From the NCBI GenBank assembly GCA_947561395.2, contig OX387183.1, positions 38,918,901 through 38,982,900 on the forward strand: a stretch of 64,000 bases of DNA, read 5' to 3'. The notes beneath the pieces are model-generated. The model was not told the origin of the DNA. It searched no databases and was given only the letters and a program-made list of their open reading frames with translations. Of the stretch, positions 43,201 through 56,390 are shown in pieces. Position numbers and translations under genes: made by a program. How positions within the stretch are numbered: the first letter of the stretch is position 1; each line of letters starts with the position of its first letter. The DNA is from Buxus sempervirens (taxonomy: Eukaryota; Streptophyta; Magnoliopsida; Buxales; Buxaceae).

Positions 43201-43235
43201 CCCAAGTTCCTCTTAAGTTCCTCTTTAAGTTAATT

Positions 43236-44250
43236 ATGAAATCAGTATCCTCCTTTCCACATGATCTTGGTCTTCAATTTCCTCAGAGAAATGATCTCAA
43301 TGATCCAAACCTGCGGCTTGTTGAACAGGCAAATACAGACTTGGCAAAGGAAGCCATAAGGAAATCACTTGTTCTGATGAAGAACGGATTGACAAGGACT
43401 CAGTTCTGCCCCTCCACATAGGATCCCAGATTTCTAGTATCTGGCAGCCATGCCGACAACTTCAGCTATCGATGTGGTGGTTGGACAATTACTTGGCAAG
43501 AACTCGGCAGCAACAACCACAGTGCAGGTATGTCACCTTCTTCACCTCAAAATCTTACCTACAACCACAAAAATCCTGTAATTAATTCCAAAATCTCTCT
43601 GAGCTTGCACATCACACCTTGAATAAACTTTACAGCTTCTATCTGTCATTTTTCCTAGATTTTATTCACAGAAAACACCACTTTGTCCATGAAACTAGTT
43701 TCTTAATTCTTTTGTTCCCACTTCATTTAAGTCTATGGATTGTGATTCAAAGGTCAAAATACTTCCACTTGATATGAAAACAAACTTCATTGCTCTACAA
43801 AAAATTGAAAAAAAAAACACTAAATTAAAAAGAAGATCCCTTTTAATGAACAGGAATCACCATCCAATGCAAATTATGTGAAGTCCAACAACTTCTATGC
43901 AATTGTCATGGTGGGAGAGCACTTCTATGCTGAGACTACAGGGGACAACATGAACCTCACAATTGCCAACCTGACCTAAGCACAATCACCAATCTATGTG
44001 GCTCTGTCAAGTGTCATCATCGTCATTTCTGGTCGACCTATCATGATTGAGTCCTAGCAGCACTCCATTGATGCCCTTGTGGCTGAATGGATCCTGGGAA
44101 CTGAAGTCCAAGCATTTCAGATATCCTTTATGGGGCTCTGGCACACTTGGTTCAAGACAATAGATCAGCAGCTCATGAACACCGGAGACACACCATGATC
44201 CTCTCTTCCCATTTGGGTTCGGATTCACAATTGAGCCAACTCCAGCATGG
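43236..44250 (+). pseudogene. Glycoside hydrolase family 3 beta-glucosidase remnant
   Basis: Scattered blocks follow the order of plant GH3 exo-beta-glucosidases: DLAKEAIRKSLVLMKNG (about 43335-43385), [17 protein letters not shown] (about 43443-43495, other frame) ending at a gtatgt donor near 43529, [20 protein letters not shown] (about 43887-43945), VIIVISGRPIMIE (about 44015-44055) and DPLFPFGFG (about 44197-44225). Several in-frame stops (near 43418, 43977, 44056) and frame changes break it. The N-terminal TIM barrel with the catalytic Asp is absent. The parent enzymes act on cell-wall glucans. This is a dead 3' fragment. Confidence 0.8.
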
Positions 44251-44279
44251 TAGAGGGTTCCTTCTATAATTCATTGCAC

Positions 44280-47200
44280 CAGCAGAATATTGATTAGTGC
44301 TTAGTTCTCTTCTTAAGTAGTAATATACCATTATTATTATGGGTCTTAGTCCAGTAATATTACATCATTAATCTAGTTATGTTATAGCACTAGTTTGACC
44401 ATATACTGTTTTGGCCTTTTGGGAAATTTTGCCCCACTATTCTTTATAACAGAAAATTGTCAACATTATTTAGCTAATGGAAACTAATTGGTTTCTTATT
44501 TAGCTTTATTTCTGAGTTAAATTTTTATAGTTTATATTTTGCAAGTTCTCTAGAGTTGTCATTCTAATCTTTGATTTATGATAGATCTCCTTCTCTTTTC
44601 TTTTCTTTTTTTCTTTTTTTTTAGGTGGAAGATGGATCTCTTTTTCTTTCCTTACTAGAAATTTCTTGGAAAATTTATTATCATGATTTTAATTCAATAG
44701 TACAAAACTTAATTGTTTTTCATATCTTATAATATTTCTGTAAATATGATTTGAATTTACCAGTTGTAGATACAAAATGTGAACTGAAGCCAAACAGAGA
44801 CATTTGGTTTGATAAGACTAGAAAGCAATGTAATGTCAATGCCTAGATTTTCGTTTCGATTTCCAACAACTTAACTAGTTTGCCGATATGTTTGCATACC
44901 CATAACAAAGATAAAGCAGATTAAATATGAGATAAACTTTCTTTATCAGCAAAATTGAACAAGAGGACACATTTTCAACATGTCATTCTTTTGGCGGAAG
45001 AGCTTCAAGTGGTGAAATTAAAAGAGGTAACTAATCAAAGATGGAGAGTTGTTCATGCCACAGCCATTTCGATGCTTGAGGTCTATTATTTGTTCTACAC
45101 TATTTTCAACATCAAAGCATCAGTAAAATTAGAGGACTTTCTTCTCTTTCTTAATTATCTGAATGTAATGAAGTGAAATGGTCAAAAGATAAAAACCATG
45201 ACTTCAACACTAGGAATTGAAAAAAAAATTAAAAAGAAAGATAAAGAGAAAGGAATATATAGAGAAACAAAAAATAAAAATAAAAGAAAGCAAATGATGA
45301 ATATTGTTTACACATGATGGAGCTCATCACTCAAACCAGCCTATCCAACAAATATAGATGTAACATGATTATTAGCTTGTACATAAAGCTCATCAAGCTA
45401 AGATGAGATCGAATCTCACCTACATAAGAACTAGAAAGCAATAATAGAAAAAAGAAAGAACAAACAACACAGAACTAGAAAGAATATCTCTCTTATCATC
45501 TCTAATAGCTATATTAGTTGGAGCTAAGAACCTGTCTATGCATTCATTTTCAAATAAGCATGATCTAACATATTTGCACAAGTCAGATCACTATTGCCAT
45601 TGCAAGTGTGCTAATAAAGAAAAAAACAACTGAGAAAATGAACTACTAGATCATACAAAAACATGAAATGTTGGATAGATAGGTAAGTGGGAAAATTCAA
45701 CCACGGGGTAAGCATCCATAAGTTTCACTTTTTTCAAGTCACACTTAAATATGATGCCATAGGACACAATGAGACAAGGCTACCTGAAATATAAATCCAA
45801 GACATGCATATCAACGACACAAGAAATATTAGTTCTAATAGGTGCATATAGGATCCTCTAGAGGATCTCCCCACTCTAGCCACTTTAATTTTCCTTTTTA
45901 TTTTCATTATAAAAGGCATGTTTGTTTATGGTATAAAAGAAAGAAGGGCCAAGCCTAAAACATTAACTGCAGAAAAGATTGGTAATAGAAGGGCCAGTCT
46001 TCCTGCAACAGCCAGTTAGAAAGGTGCTATCAATAAGAGTGCGGACCATCCATAAAATGGGAGACTTCAAGATTGACCTTCTATAAAACATTGTTGTCAA
46101 AGTTGGTTTCAAATTATACTGCAGACAGCTGATTTCTTGGCAAATTGCACCCATGAAAATTTTTTATTTACAAAAAAATTGGGACAGAAAACGCTTTCTT
46201 GTCATGCTGAAATAGGCTATTAACCCAAAACTTTGCCACAGAGAATTTAAAGATGAACCGAGAAAACTCATTCTGCAATGTAAATTCAGCTGCCATGTAT
46301 AACCAAATAATATTTCCAAACCCTTTGCAGATAGGACATCCAGGAACCTGTGCGGTAGATAAATATAATGCAAAAGTAAATAGCAGAATAACAAAATTAA
46401 GGCTTCCGTGTAAAAATATAAGAAATATTGTTACTTCACAATAAAAAATACCATAATTGCTTTTGCTAACTGAGAAATAGAACAGGAACATGGACGCTTG
46501 TGGTTTGATGCAAGGCCAAAATGATATGGTACCTGGAAGCTTCTTATCTGACAGGATTAAACAATTAAGGCAACCAAAGGAACTCAGGTCTACAAATTTG
46601 AGCATTATAGCTTCCCAACTCCCCAAATTGTCATCCAATTCATCATACAAGTATGCATAGCTTTGCTATTGGATGCTACTCGAAACCTCTTGGCTGAATC
46701 TTCATCTGCAATGAAAAGAGATTCATCACATCTTGAAAATCAAATCTGATACATCATGGAACAGAAGCCTATAATACCAAGCAAGTAGAATCTAATGAGG
46801 GCCTACTGATGTATAACTACAAAAGTGACGCATAAACGTGGTGGGACGATGAATTAACACATGTAATGTATCTCATATGAGAACAAATTTGCACATGCAT
46901 AATAATATGCAAAAGCACATGGCCTATGATTGTGACATGGTGAGCAAGCAGCTTGTTCGAAGCTAACCTTTAGCAATGTGTGACCAGATTAGGGAGCATT
47001 TTCAAGAGTCAATTAGAGGTTGCTTATGCATGGCACAGCAATGACTAAATCTGGATGAGTGCCTGAAATGTTACAAGCAGAAGATCAGTGTATGTGGGTA
47101 TGTGAGGACTACATGGTTTTGGGAACATGGAACTGTATATACAAAAACTTTCCCATCAGAAAATAGATTGATCATATTTATAGATGCAAATAAAATTTAT

Positions 47201-48572
47201 TTCATTGATTTGAAAGAAAAGTCGTATGAACCTCTATGATTTCTTTCTTTGACTCTTATCTTTAAAATCCTCAAATTTGAGGGCTAAAATATCTTGATCT
47301 CGAATCTGGCATCGATATTCCTTGATGGACATGACAAAGGTTGAAGAAAACATCGGATTAAGTGGATTTCACATGCACATTGGTAAAGTTTTTGTTGAGA
47401 ACTCTTTGGCTTGATCTCCCGGCTTCCGTGCATGCAGAAGATTTGGGAGAGCTTTGTTTTTATATCCAGATCTATAGTCTGTTGACAATGTCAGAGACGG
47501 AATGCTTGAGTCTTCAGATCTTGAATTCAGTATTTAAGCTTCAAGTCTTCAAGATCTTCAAGGCCCCTCAATTCTTCTTTGGATTTCTTGCGTGAGACTG
47601 AGAGGATTATACTACTTATATATGCGGCAAGGGTAAAGTTTTTCAGATCTCAAAATTCAAGAGAACTATCAAGGCTTGTAGATAATTCTTTCTTTTTTAT
47701 GAAGAATTATCAAGATTTAAAGATAATTCCTATATCTTCAAAGTTTCTTCTATTGTATTGCCCATTAAGACTAGCATTTCAAAGAGCAAAAGATAAGTTG
47801 AATCAAAGTATCTAAAATCTTCTGCCGGAAGCTAATTTGAAGTTTTGAACATCTGTTAAATACCTGCACTAGAAAAAGATGATTTCAAATATTCTTTCCA
47901 GATGAAATAGAATTATGCTTCAGAATGCCATGGACAATATCACAAATGTAGACAACAAATATGCTTACTAATAAAGCCTAAGAGATGAGGGCAGAGTTCA
48001 ACAATTTGTAAAATCCAAAGCAACATTGTAAGTATTTTATTGGTACTAACAATTGAACCTGCAAGAGCTCCAACTCTTTTTATATTACAAAGGTTTTGAG
48101 ATATTAACAGCTGAAGCAGCTTACATGCACAAACATAAAACTAGTATTTGATGTAGGACTGTAAGATAATAGCCTCTGACAAAACTAATAATTTAAATCA
48201 ATAAAATATAGAAAAAGAAAGAGTAGAAGGTAGAAGATACTTCTGAACCAACAAAAGACAAGAGGGAACTGAAACCACCAATTAAAGGGCACCAATGGGT
48301 CTTTAATGCATGCCATATGTTCATGAACTACATATGATGCTTCTCCTTTGTCCTTATGCATAGAGAGGGAAGTACTTCAGTTGAATAGAAAATGATAATT
48401 TCAATAGGAAAATATATCTAGTAGAGATTCCTAAAGAACAACTTCAAATTAAAAACACTGAAGCTTGCACAAGAAGCCCACAATGATAGTGATGATGATG
48501 ATGATTCCTGTGATTTGAGTTTCCAAAACTATATGAGTCAGCCTCTTTAAACTCCTTTTTTTTATTCTAAGA
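44280..48572. other. 4.3 kb without a supported gene
   Basis: AT-rich, with many short frames of unlike composition on both strands. At 46650-46168 on the minus strand there is a CPICKGFG word after an acceptor-like site, and an exon-like block at 46720-46555. I could not assemble a gene or find a family. Confidence 0.4.
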
Positions 48573-48587
48573 GAATCTCAATATTCC

Positions 48588-49968
48588 TTGAATTGGAAAC
48601 ATGTTACTAGGGATTTTAGTCAGGGAGGACTTTTCCTTGGAAAAGTGCACTTAAAAAACTCTGCGCTACTTGGGAAATGGCTTTGGAGATTCGGCAAGGA
48701 ACAGGGGTCTTTGTGGCATCAAGTTAGTCTGAGTAAGTTCCGCATTCACATCAATGGGTGGGAAGTCAATCACATCAATGGGTGGGAAGTCAATCACAAC
48801 GTTAACATATCCTATGCATGTCTTTGGAAATCCATTGTGGCTCTAGCCTGGTCCTTTTTCCATCTCGTGTCCTCCAAGCTTCGTATGGGGGATACCAAGA
48901 AATTCTGATCTGATGCTTGGTGGGGTGACTCTCCTATTGCTTCTCGATTCCCCCATTTATATCGTATTCGTACCCTGGGTATTACATTTTGGGAAGGAAG
49001 ATTTATTTTCTACACACAGTTTTCCCACCAACTTTCTATAGGCAGCCAAAGTTCCCCATAAGGTCAAAGCTTTCACATGATCTGCTTTTTTGAGTAGGAT
49101 CAATAATTCTTATATATATCATCGAAAATCTTGGGCTATTTCACCACATGTTTGCATGCTTTGTATGAGGGATGGGAAGAAAATAGATCATCTATTTGTG
49201 CATTGCGACTTTGCAGGCTTTATTTGGAGGAGAAAAAAAACATTTTTTTTTTTTTTGTAACATTGGAACCTACCCTAGGCAGGGCCTCAATTGGACCCAC
49301 CACAGGAGTATAAACCCCTGGATAAATGAACCGACCCGCAAGGCCCATGTCTCGTTTAAGTTAGAGAGCACTAGAAGGAGGTTTTGAAACTAGGTCGACT
49401 GGGTTTACAATTCATCCCACAGTTCTCCCCTTACCAACTGGGCAACCCTAGTGTTATTTGGAGGAGATTATTATCCCTGGCAGGGGTACAGCGGGTTCTA
49501 CGTAGATCTCCATGAGATTTGGCTGAATAGTGAAAATTTTCATACATGTCTAAGCAAGGAAGAAGGCTTTATTCGGTTGTTTTTTTTTTTTATCCCTGGC
49601 AGGGGTACAGTGGGTTCTACCTAGATTTCTATGTGATTTATTGTGTTTTTTTTTTTTTTTTCTAGAAAAAAAAATTATTTGGTTGTTTTTTTCGCTACAA
49701 TTTGTTTAGTGTGGTTGAATCAGAATAGGAAAGTTTTTGAGGATAATGGAAGGGGCAAAGGGGCAACAATAGATGCAATCTTGTCCGTGGCAGCTTTTTG
49801 GTCCTCGTTATGTCCAAAGTTTCATGGCTTAGGGGTGGGGGAGGTTGAAATAAATTGGGAAATGTTACTGCAGTAGAGATTCCCATTCCTCATGGGATGC
49901 TATCGGTCTTTGTAAGGATCATATTTTCAGCTTTTTAATATATTCTCCATTACTTATCAGAAAAAAAA
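48588..49968 (+). mobile_element. 5'-truncated LINE with 15-bp target duplication
   Basis: The duplication gaatctcaatattcc is at 48573-48587 and 49969-49983. The insert ends in an A tract (cagaaaaaaaa). It encodes in pieces the C-terminal part of a LINE reverse transcriptase: GGLFLGKVHLKNSALLGKWL and WRFGKEQGSLWHQV at about 48615-48725, and a zf-RVT piece (CMLCMRDGKKIDHLFVHCDF) at about 49155-49215. Stops and a 27-base tandem duplication (aatgggtgggaagtcaatcac) near 48754-48801 show decay. A SINE interrupts it at 49234-49453. Blocks near 49475 and 49590 (atccctggcaggggtacag) are duplicated. Confidence 0.85.
49234..49453 (-). mobile_element. tRNA-derived SINE inserted in the LINE
   Basis: A 220-base insert flanked by the 14-base duplication ttatttggaggaga (49220-49233 and 49454-49467). 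On the minus strand it starts ctagggttgcccagttggta, which resembles a pol III A box, followed by a B-box-like gtttcaaaacctcc about 55 bases later, and ends in an A tract. This is the organisation of plant tRNA-related SINEs. No protein is coded. Confidence 0.85.
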
Positions 49969-49983
49969 GAATCTCAATATTCC

Positions 49984-50950
49984 CTGTGGTCAAAATTACT
50001 GCAGAAATTGGCTCACAACCTACATTCAAATTGGTAATATTAACACTAGATTATTTTTTCTTCACAATCATACTACCACACACACGCACATACACACTAA
50101 AATGTTTGATCAATCTTATTGATAATATTATTTTAAGATTTGAATATGCACAATCATTTTTTAATAATGTTAAGATCACAGACAAAAAAAGTATCCAATA
50201 CACATAAATTTAGGTTGCATTAGTCACATATAATCAATCTAAGGATAATCTAACATGCATGTGAAATTTCAGCAATTTTTTTACAGTTTTTAAACAGTGC
50301 TATCAAATTTTAAAATATCCATATTGGCAATATTTTCAAGGAGAAGAACATATTAACACCATGCACAACATAATGGGATAAATATAACAACCTATCTCAT
50401 TCTTCCAGCTATACAAAGAAACTATATGAAACATGGTAAACAACTACTAGAGAAAAATAAAGAGCAAAATTCTTCGAAACAATATGACATTGATAACCTT
50501 CATGCAGTGCAAAAGTTACCTCACAATTTCACAGGAACTCATAACAGAAGAAACAAACTGAACAGATACACATGGATTTAAAAAATACTCACCATATCGA
50601 ATCATGGAAGCATATTAAAACACTTTCGTCATTTTTTTTTTCTTCAATTTCCTTGCATGTTGAATAAGCTTTCTAAATCATCACTGACTTGATCCCAAGT
50701 TTTCCGCATGTTTGGTTGATAATTGAGTCTCAGCTGGATTTTACTTCTGTGTTTCAGCTAAATGGTGGTAGTTTTTATTTTATGGCTCAATCAGCACCAC
50801 GTGATGTTTCTTCTTTTTGCTATGCATGATGAAAACTATTTCTCCAACCACAGCAGATGGTTAATATATAAGATCAAGATGATGCAGGTCAACATTGACA
50901 ATTCTATGCCAGTCTGCCTTGCCACCCAGTTGGATAATTGTAGTACTCTA
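49984..50950. other. Intergenic, nothing recognised
   Basis: AT-rich spacer between the LINE and the 3' end of the PPR gene. No supported feature. Confidence 0.5.
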
Positions 50951-51100
50951 AGTATCTCCACATCTTAGAAATGAGGGCATAGTTGAGGTAGGAAAGCTTG
51001 GTACTTCTTTCAACCATTTTTTGATTAAGGAGTATTTCCTCATCTTGGAAATAAGGGCATAGTAGAGGTACAAAAACTTGTTCCTCCTTTGAACCATTTT
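50951..51100. repeat. 80-bp tandem duplication at the PPR gene's 3' end
   Basis: The block starting agtatctccacatcttagaa (50951) recurs at 51031 as agtatttcctcatcttggaa. The two share about 80% of 70 bases. The PPR stop codon (51042-51040) lies in the copy nearer the gene, so the second copy is in the 3' UTR. Confidence 0.85.
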
Positions 51101-53159
51101 TGATATAGGTCCAGTGCTCTGCCTGGGTCATTCATTTTGCAGTACCTCTTAATGAGAATCTGAAATGGTACATGATCCATAGGTAATCCAGATCTCTGTA
51201 CCTTGGCTAAAATTTCTTCTGCTTCTTTTATGTTCCCCATCATACAATAGCATCGGATTAGCTCTGTATAAGTTATTATATCTGGTTCATACCCTCTTCT
51301 AAGCATTTCATCATGCAATTGCAATGCAAATTTAACATTGCCAACATTACAAACAGAACCTATCAACAGGTTATAGGTGACAATGTCAGGTAGAAGTCCC
51401 TTTGAGAGTAACTCCTGCTTCAGCAATTGTGCATCAACAACATTTCCCACCTTTAATTGTGCATGAATTAACGCATTATATGTGAATATATTTGGCTGAA
51501 CACCTAGTGCTACCATCTGATCTCTAATCAAGAAAGCATGGTTAAGATGTCCACATCTCCCATAAGCATCAATCATGACATTCCAGACATGAGGTTCAGG
51601 AATTATGGAATCCTGTAACATAAGAAGGAGAAACTTGTTCGCTGTGACTACATCCCCATGAAGACAGAGACCTTGAATAATCATTTTGTGAGTAATATGA
51701 TCTGGTGCAACACCCATTCTCGGCATTGTTCTGTAGACATTACAAGCCTCATTGATATTTCCACCCTTACAAAGCCCGCTTATGAGAATATTATAGGTAA
51801 ATACATCGGGAATTAGGCCTATTTTAAACATTTCACAGAAGAACCTATATGCCAAATTCTTCTCCCGACTTACAGAGAATCCATGAATGAGGACATTGTA
51901 TGCAACAACATCCATTTTTATATCCTTTTGGGACATATTATCCCAAAGCTTGAGAGCCTGAACCATATCTCCCCTCTTACAACTACCATCAATAAGTATA
52001 GTTGAGGTAATCAAACCTGAAGATCTGATGTCACAGTCATCATCCAATATCTCTTCAAGAAGCTTCCTTGCATCCTCCAAAAGACCCTTCTTACACAATG
52101 CATGGACAAGTATATTGCAAGTGACCCTATTGGGCCTCATGCCTCTCTCGCCCATGGTAGAGAAAAGATAGAGAGCTTTATCAAAATTATTATGACGGCA
52201 GTACCCGTCGATCAAAGTGTTGAGGGTGACGCGATTGGGAGCGGGACCCACTTCCAACATCTCTTTAACAAGCCAATCTGCCTTCTCCATGTTACCAGTT
52301 TTACAAAGTCCATTTACAAGGTAATTGTGTGTAAGCACATCAGGAGTAACACATTTCTGTATTATTCTGTTCCGAAGTCGAAGAGCTGCCCCCACCTTGC
52401 CCTCAACAGTCAAAGCCCTAATTATGGCTGCATGTCCAGTTAAATCAGCTTCTGCATTACAGTCCCAAAAGCATGTCCCCGCAATTGATAAGCTTTCCCT
52501 GCAATAAATGTAACCAGAAAAAGTTATACTCTCAAGCACATACACGCTAATCTGATTGCAAATGCAACTCAAACAAAACTATCCCCACAAGTGATTAACC
52601 CAAATTACAAGAAAACCGCATGAAATAATCAATCCAGACCACAAATCACGAGAATGATTATAGATGCAAGGTTTATATTGACTTTTAGGTTTAAAAGGCA
52701 GCACCAGTCAAACTCCAACATCAGATGGCAGTTTTATGATAGCCCAAAATAGTAGCTCGGGTCAAGTCCCTGGAGCAGCTTCTCAACTATTAGTTCCCTT
52801 TTTTTGTTAAGAGTGATATAACAGCAAAATTCTAAGAGTAATTCAGGACAAATGCTTCTTCAGTATGAAAACAATGATATAATAACATCTAATAATCATC
52901 TATGTGACGTAGAGATATAAAGAAGTATTTAAGCCCCAAAAAAAAACTAAATACATTAGATGACCTTATCATTTTTAAACGTTCCAAACTGTCTTTCAGC
53001 ATTGTATCCAATCGGTTGAAAACAGCCTGTCGATCTCTTCTATCATCAAAATCCTTCTTTTGTGAAAACCAATGGTTGCTTTTCATCCGGTATCGATCAT
53101 CCAAAATCACCATCAGATTTTCAAATGCAGAAGGTAATAGTGCATCATGCCTTAAGTTC
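51040..53159 (-). CDS. P-class pentatricopeptide-repeat protein, 3' exons (5' end not found)
   Basis: Two exons are clear: 53159-52965 (65 residues) and 52498-51040. They join across a 466-base intron (atgataag/gtcatc to tttattgcag/ggaaag), rebuilding an Arg codon. The first exon (FENLMVILDDRYRMK, DFDDRRDRQAVFN) is not a PPR and was not recognised. The second carries about 11 P-type PPR motifs of 35 residues in a row (for example PDVLTHNYLVNGLCKTGNM, PDVFTYNILISGLCKGGNI, PDIVTYNLLIGSVCNVGNV, PDIITYTELIRCYCMMGNI). Such proteins bind organelle RNA in mitochondria or plastids; the target is unknown. An acceptor at 53160 shows that at least one upstream exon exists, but none was identified, so the targeting peptide is unseen. 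The frame can also be opened from a Met at 52572, but that reads through the intron end. Confidence 0.85.
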
Positions 53160-54969
53160 CTAAATATCAAATTCATAAGGAACAAAAGCAAATATAATTA
53201 TTAAAATTCTAAAACAAACATGTGGGCTGACTTAAAGAAAAACAGAATGAAATAAACATAAAATCATCAATCAAAACCTATGATTCAAGTCACACTAATC
53301 CATCGATCAAAGAAAATTACTTTTATAGAGAAACAAATAGAAAGGAAAGATTAAATATTATTATCTAATTTCTTCTTCCTTCCTGATTTATTCCTTTTAT
53401 TAGTGAAAATTCACAACTAAACATATAAAAAGAAAGAAGAAAAAGCACAATAGAATCCTGTTTTCCACCTGTTGGATTCTCAATTGAGTCCAACCAAAAA
53501 GGTACATTGATTGTGCTGCATTATGAGGTACAGAGATAGCATCCAGCAAAGTTCATAGGAAGAAGAAAATGGACATGTGAAGCACTACAAATGGCAATCT
53601 TTCACATTGAGACTGAGAAGTTGGTGATCGCAATTATACCAGATGCGTCCACATTCTTCAGGTATTTCGTTAGAATTTGAATGCATTATTGATTATTAAT
53701 TGTACAATTTAGAAATGACCAGCAACTTTCAGTCAAAATACAAGCAAGGTGCAGCATTCTCACAAGATGATTGCATGACATTTCAAACTTTATTATATCA
53801 AATTTAAGGAACAGTATGTTATACTTGTATGAATCTTCAATCAGGATGCTTTTTTTTTCTTTTTCTTTTTTTTTTTTTTTTTTGTGTGGGGTGGTGGTTG
53901 TTCTTGTCAACCTAAAATGCTTAAGTGATGTTTCAGTTTTGTCAGTTGGAGAGACTCAAGTCAAAAATTCATCTTAGCTCCCAATAAGTCGTACAAATTA
54001 ACTTCTCTATGAACTAACAAACTGAATTTGAACTGCAGGAAATTGCATATGAAGTGCCAAAGGATCTCATTCAGAAAACACTCCACCGTAGAGTTGGCCA
54101 AACTTTGTAATACCAACTACCAAGAAGAGGCATGGACCTGAAACATGTCTTATTATCATTTTTTTTTCTCTTTTCTATAAATACTAATTTTAATTAGAGC
54201 AGGGGAAAGACGTACAAGACCAGTAAAAAATGGTCAAATAAAAGCATCAGACCTTACTATTATTAAAATAAACCATACTAAACAAAAGGATTTGGAGGTT
54301 AGGACAGGAAAAGAAAAGTATCTGGCATACCATAATTTCTACGAAGTACACTACCAGTTACAAAGGATGGGATAAATTTTGGTTCTGGCCATGGTACTAT
54401 ATATCACATTGAATTCTGAGTGAAATAGCATAAACACATTGGAATTCGACCAAGTCAAAGTGAAAATCACTAGTAACTTTGACATAATCCTTGAAAACAG
54501 AAAAAATAAAAAATAAAACTCAATAAGTAAAGAAGAAGGGATGTAGGAAGGAGAAGTGGGGGAAGGTGTATGTTCCTCCTACTTTTCTTCCTCTTCTTAT
54601 CCTTATTGATGCAAGAGCGTATAAGAGAATAAAGACCTTTTATTATGTACTAGTTTAAACTCTTATTGCAGAACTTTTTCAGGATCCTAAGGTGGCTTTT
54701 TGATGCATATTATTGAGGACTTGTTGCAGGCCATACAAGCTATTCAGGGGATGGGAACGTGCAGCAACTTGAATGGAGGTACCAAATGTGACCACGATCT
54801 ATTAAGCGCACCAGAAGGTGGCTTTGAGGAAGAGGAAGAAACTAATCTTGTAGAATATTTTAACCCATTCCACGGTTCAGTCCAGTAAATAGAGAAGAAC
54901 ATAAATGTAGTGGTGGATTAGAAAAGAGGTTACTCTTGACCTGGGTATTGGAGAAGGTTGAGGTAGCCA
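53160..54969. other. Intron or intergenic, no exon confirmed
   Basis: This should contain an intron of the PPR gene. No upstream exon could be fixed. On the plus strand an exon-like block at 54039-54107 (after ctgcag) encodes EIAYEVPKDLIQKTLHRRVG, with no family known to me. T and A runs are common. Confidence 0.4.
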
Positions 54970-55164
54970 AATTCTTTTTTTTTTATTGGTGAAATAAGAA
55001 ATATTTATTGTAAATAGGCAAGAAGCCTAGAAAAAGGATACAAAGAGTGTACACAAACTGTGTACAGCAACACGGAAGCCCTACAATCAGAACAAATTCT
55101 CAAAATTAGAACAATGCACAACTGTATGGAGGTCCAAAGATCTACAAGCTTCCACATTTGACAC

Positions 55165-56390
55165 TGTTAGGTTTAATATTTTAGTTTGGCTTAATTCAGT
55201 GTCAAAAAGTATATGTTTAAAGTGTTTAAGTTGGTTAGAATAAGTTATAGAAGTCACGGTTTAAACGGCGTCAAAATCGGAGTCAAAATGAAGAATTTAT
55301 GATTGACGTTAGATAACGTTTGAAGCACCGTTCAAACGTTCAGTGTCTGCAGAGAAACCCAAGAGTAGCGTTCAAGAGCGTGAGAGTGGTCGTTCGAACG
55401 TTCAGTGTCTGTAGAGAAACCCAAGAGTAGCGTTCGAGACCGTGAGAGCCGACGTTCGAACGTTCAGTGTCTACAGAGAAATCCGAAAGTAGCGTTCGAG
55501 ACCATGAGAGCCGTCATTCGAATGTTCAGTGTCTACAGAGAAACCCGAGAGTGGCGTTCGAGAACGTGAGAACCGACGTTCGAACGTTCATGTATTTGTA
55601 ACCTAACGTGAGAGCTTCATTCGAACGAGATAATATAAGTTGTTTTACGAAACGAACGTGAGAGCTGCGTTCGATGAACGTTTGAATGTTCGAGTCGTAA
55701 ATTCACTTATAAACTTCCGATCTTTTCTGATTTAATTCTAATTCCTTCTAGACTTCTTCCTAACCTATATAAGGATTCTTAAGACGTTCCAATAGACTTA
55801 CTTAAATTGTTTTTAGAACCCTAAATCGTTGTGTGTGAGGAAGAGAAACTTCTCTCCTTTTCTACCTTTGAGCCATCAAACCTTCTTTTCTTCCTTCTTC
55901 TCTTATCTTAGATTTCCTGGTTGGAGAGTTTGCTCGTGGGAGTTCCTACAGTTGATGAGCGAGTTCGTTTGGCACTTCACAAAGAAGATATTCAGAGTTC
56001 TGGATCGTTGCAAGGTTGCAGATCTGAAGAGTTCTTCGAATACTTATACTGTGAGTCAGAGTCTGTGTCGGGTCGTCTGAACCACTACCTGTAAGTCTTC
56101 TTATAGTGAATTTTCTGAAGTGGTTCCTGATCGCCCGGAGGGTTTTTTTTTTTTAAAGTTCTCTTAGAGTTTTCCCTTCATCACCAATATTGCTTGTGTT
56201 GTCTTATTTACTAAATCATCCTATTTGCAATTTTGAGTGACTTTGGATATCATATAGTTGCTATTTGACTAAGGCTTGTGCATGCCTATTAATTAAGGAC
56301 TTGTCTTTAAGTAGTAGAAATTTTATTCCGCAATCATTTACACCTATTCACCCCCTCTAGGTGTTGTTAGAGTCTAAACCGTGTTTTTCA
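55165..56390 (+). mobile_element. Solo LTR (copia type, 1226 bp) with 5-bp duplication
   Basis: It begins tgttaggttt and ends gtgtttttca, with gacac on both sides (55160-55164 and 56391-56395). The attcaccccctctagg word near the end at 56346 is typical of LTRs of SIRE/Tork-type copia elements. A tatataagg box is at about 55768. There is no internal region, so the element was lost by recombination between its LTRs. Confidence 0.88.
55329..55590. repeat. 62-bp tandem repeats with a palindromic core
   Basis: Four full units start at 55329, 55391, 55453 and 55515, with a partial fifth at 55577. Each opens with a variant of cgttcgaacgttcag, whose acgttcgaacgt core is self-complementary, and contains gtgtctacagagaaacc and a gagagcc end. 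They lie in the upstream part of the solo LTR, where enhancers are expected. Confidence 0.92.

Noticed and set aside
46168..46650. A minus-strand frame with a CPICKGFG word, suggesting a zinc-finger protein
   Set aside because: Only one Cys pair is present, flanking sequence is intron-like, and no exon chain could be built.
52102..52507. Plus-strand frames
   Set aside because: They are antisense shadows of the PPR exon.
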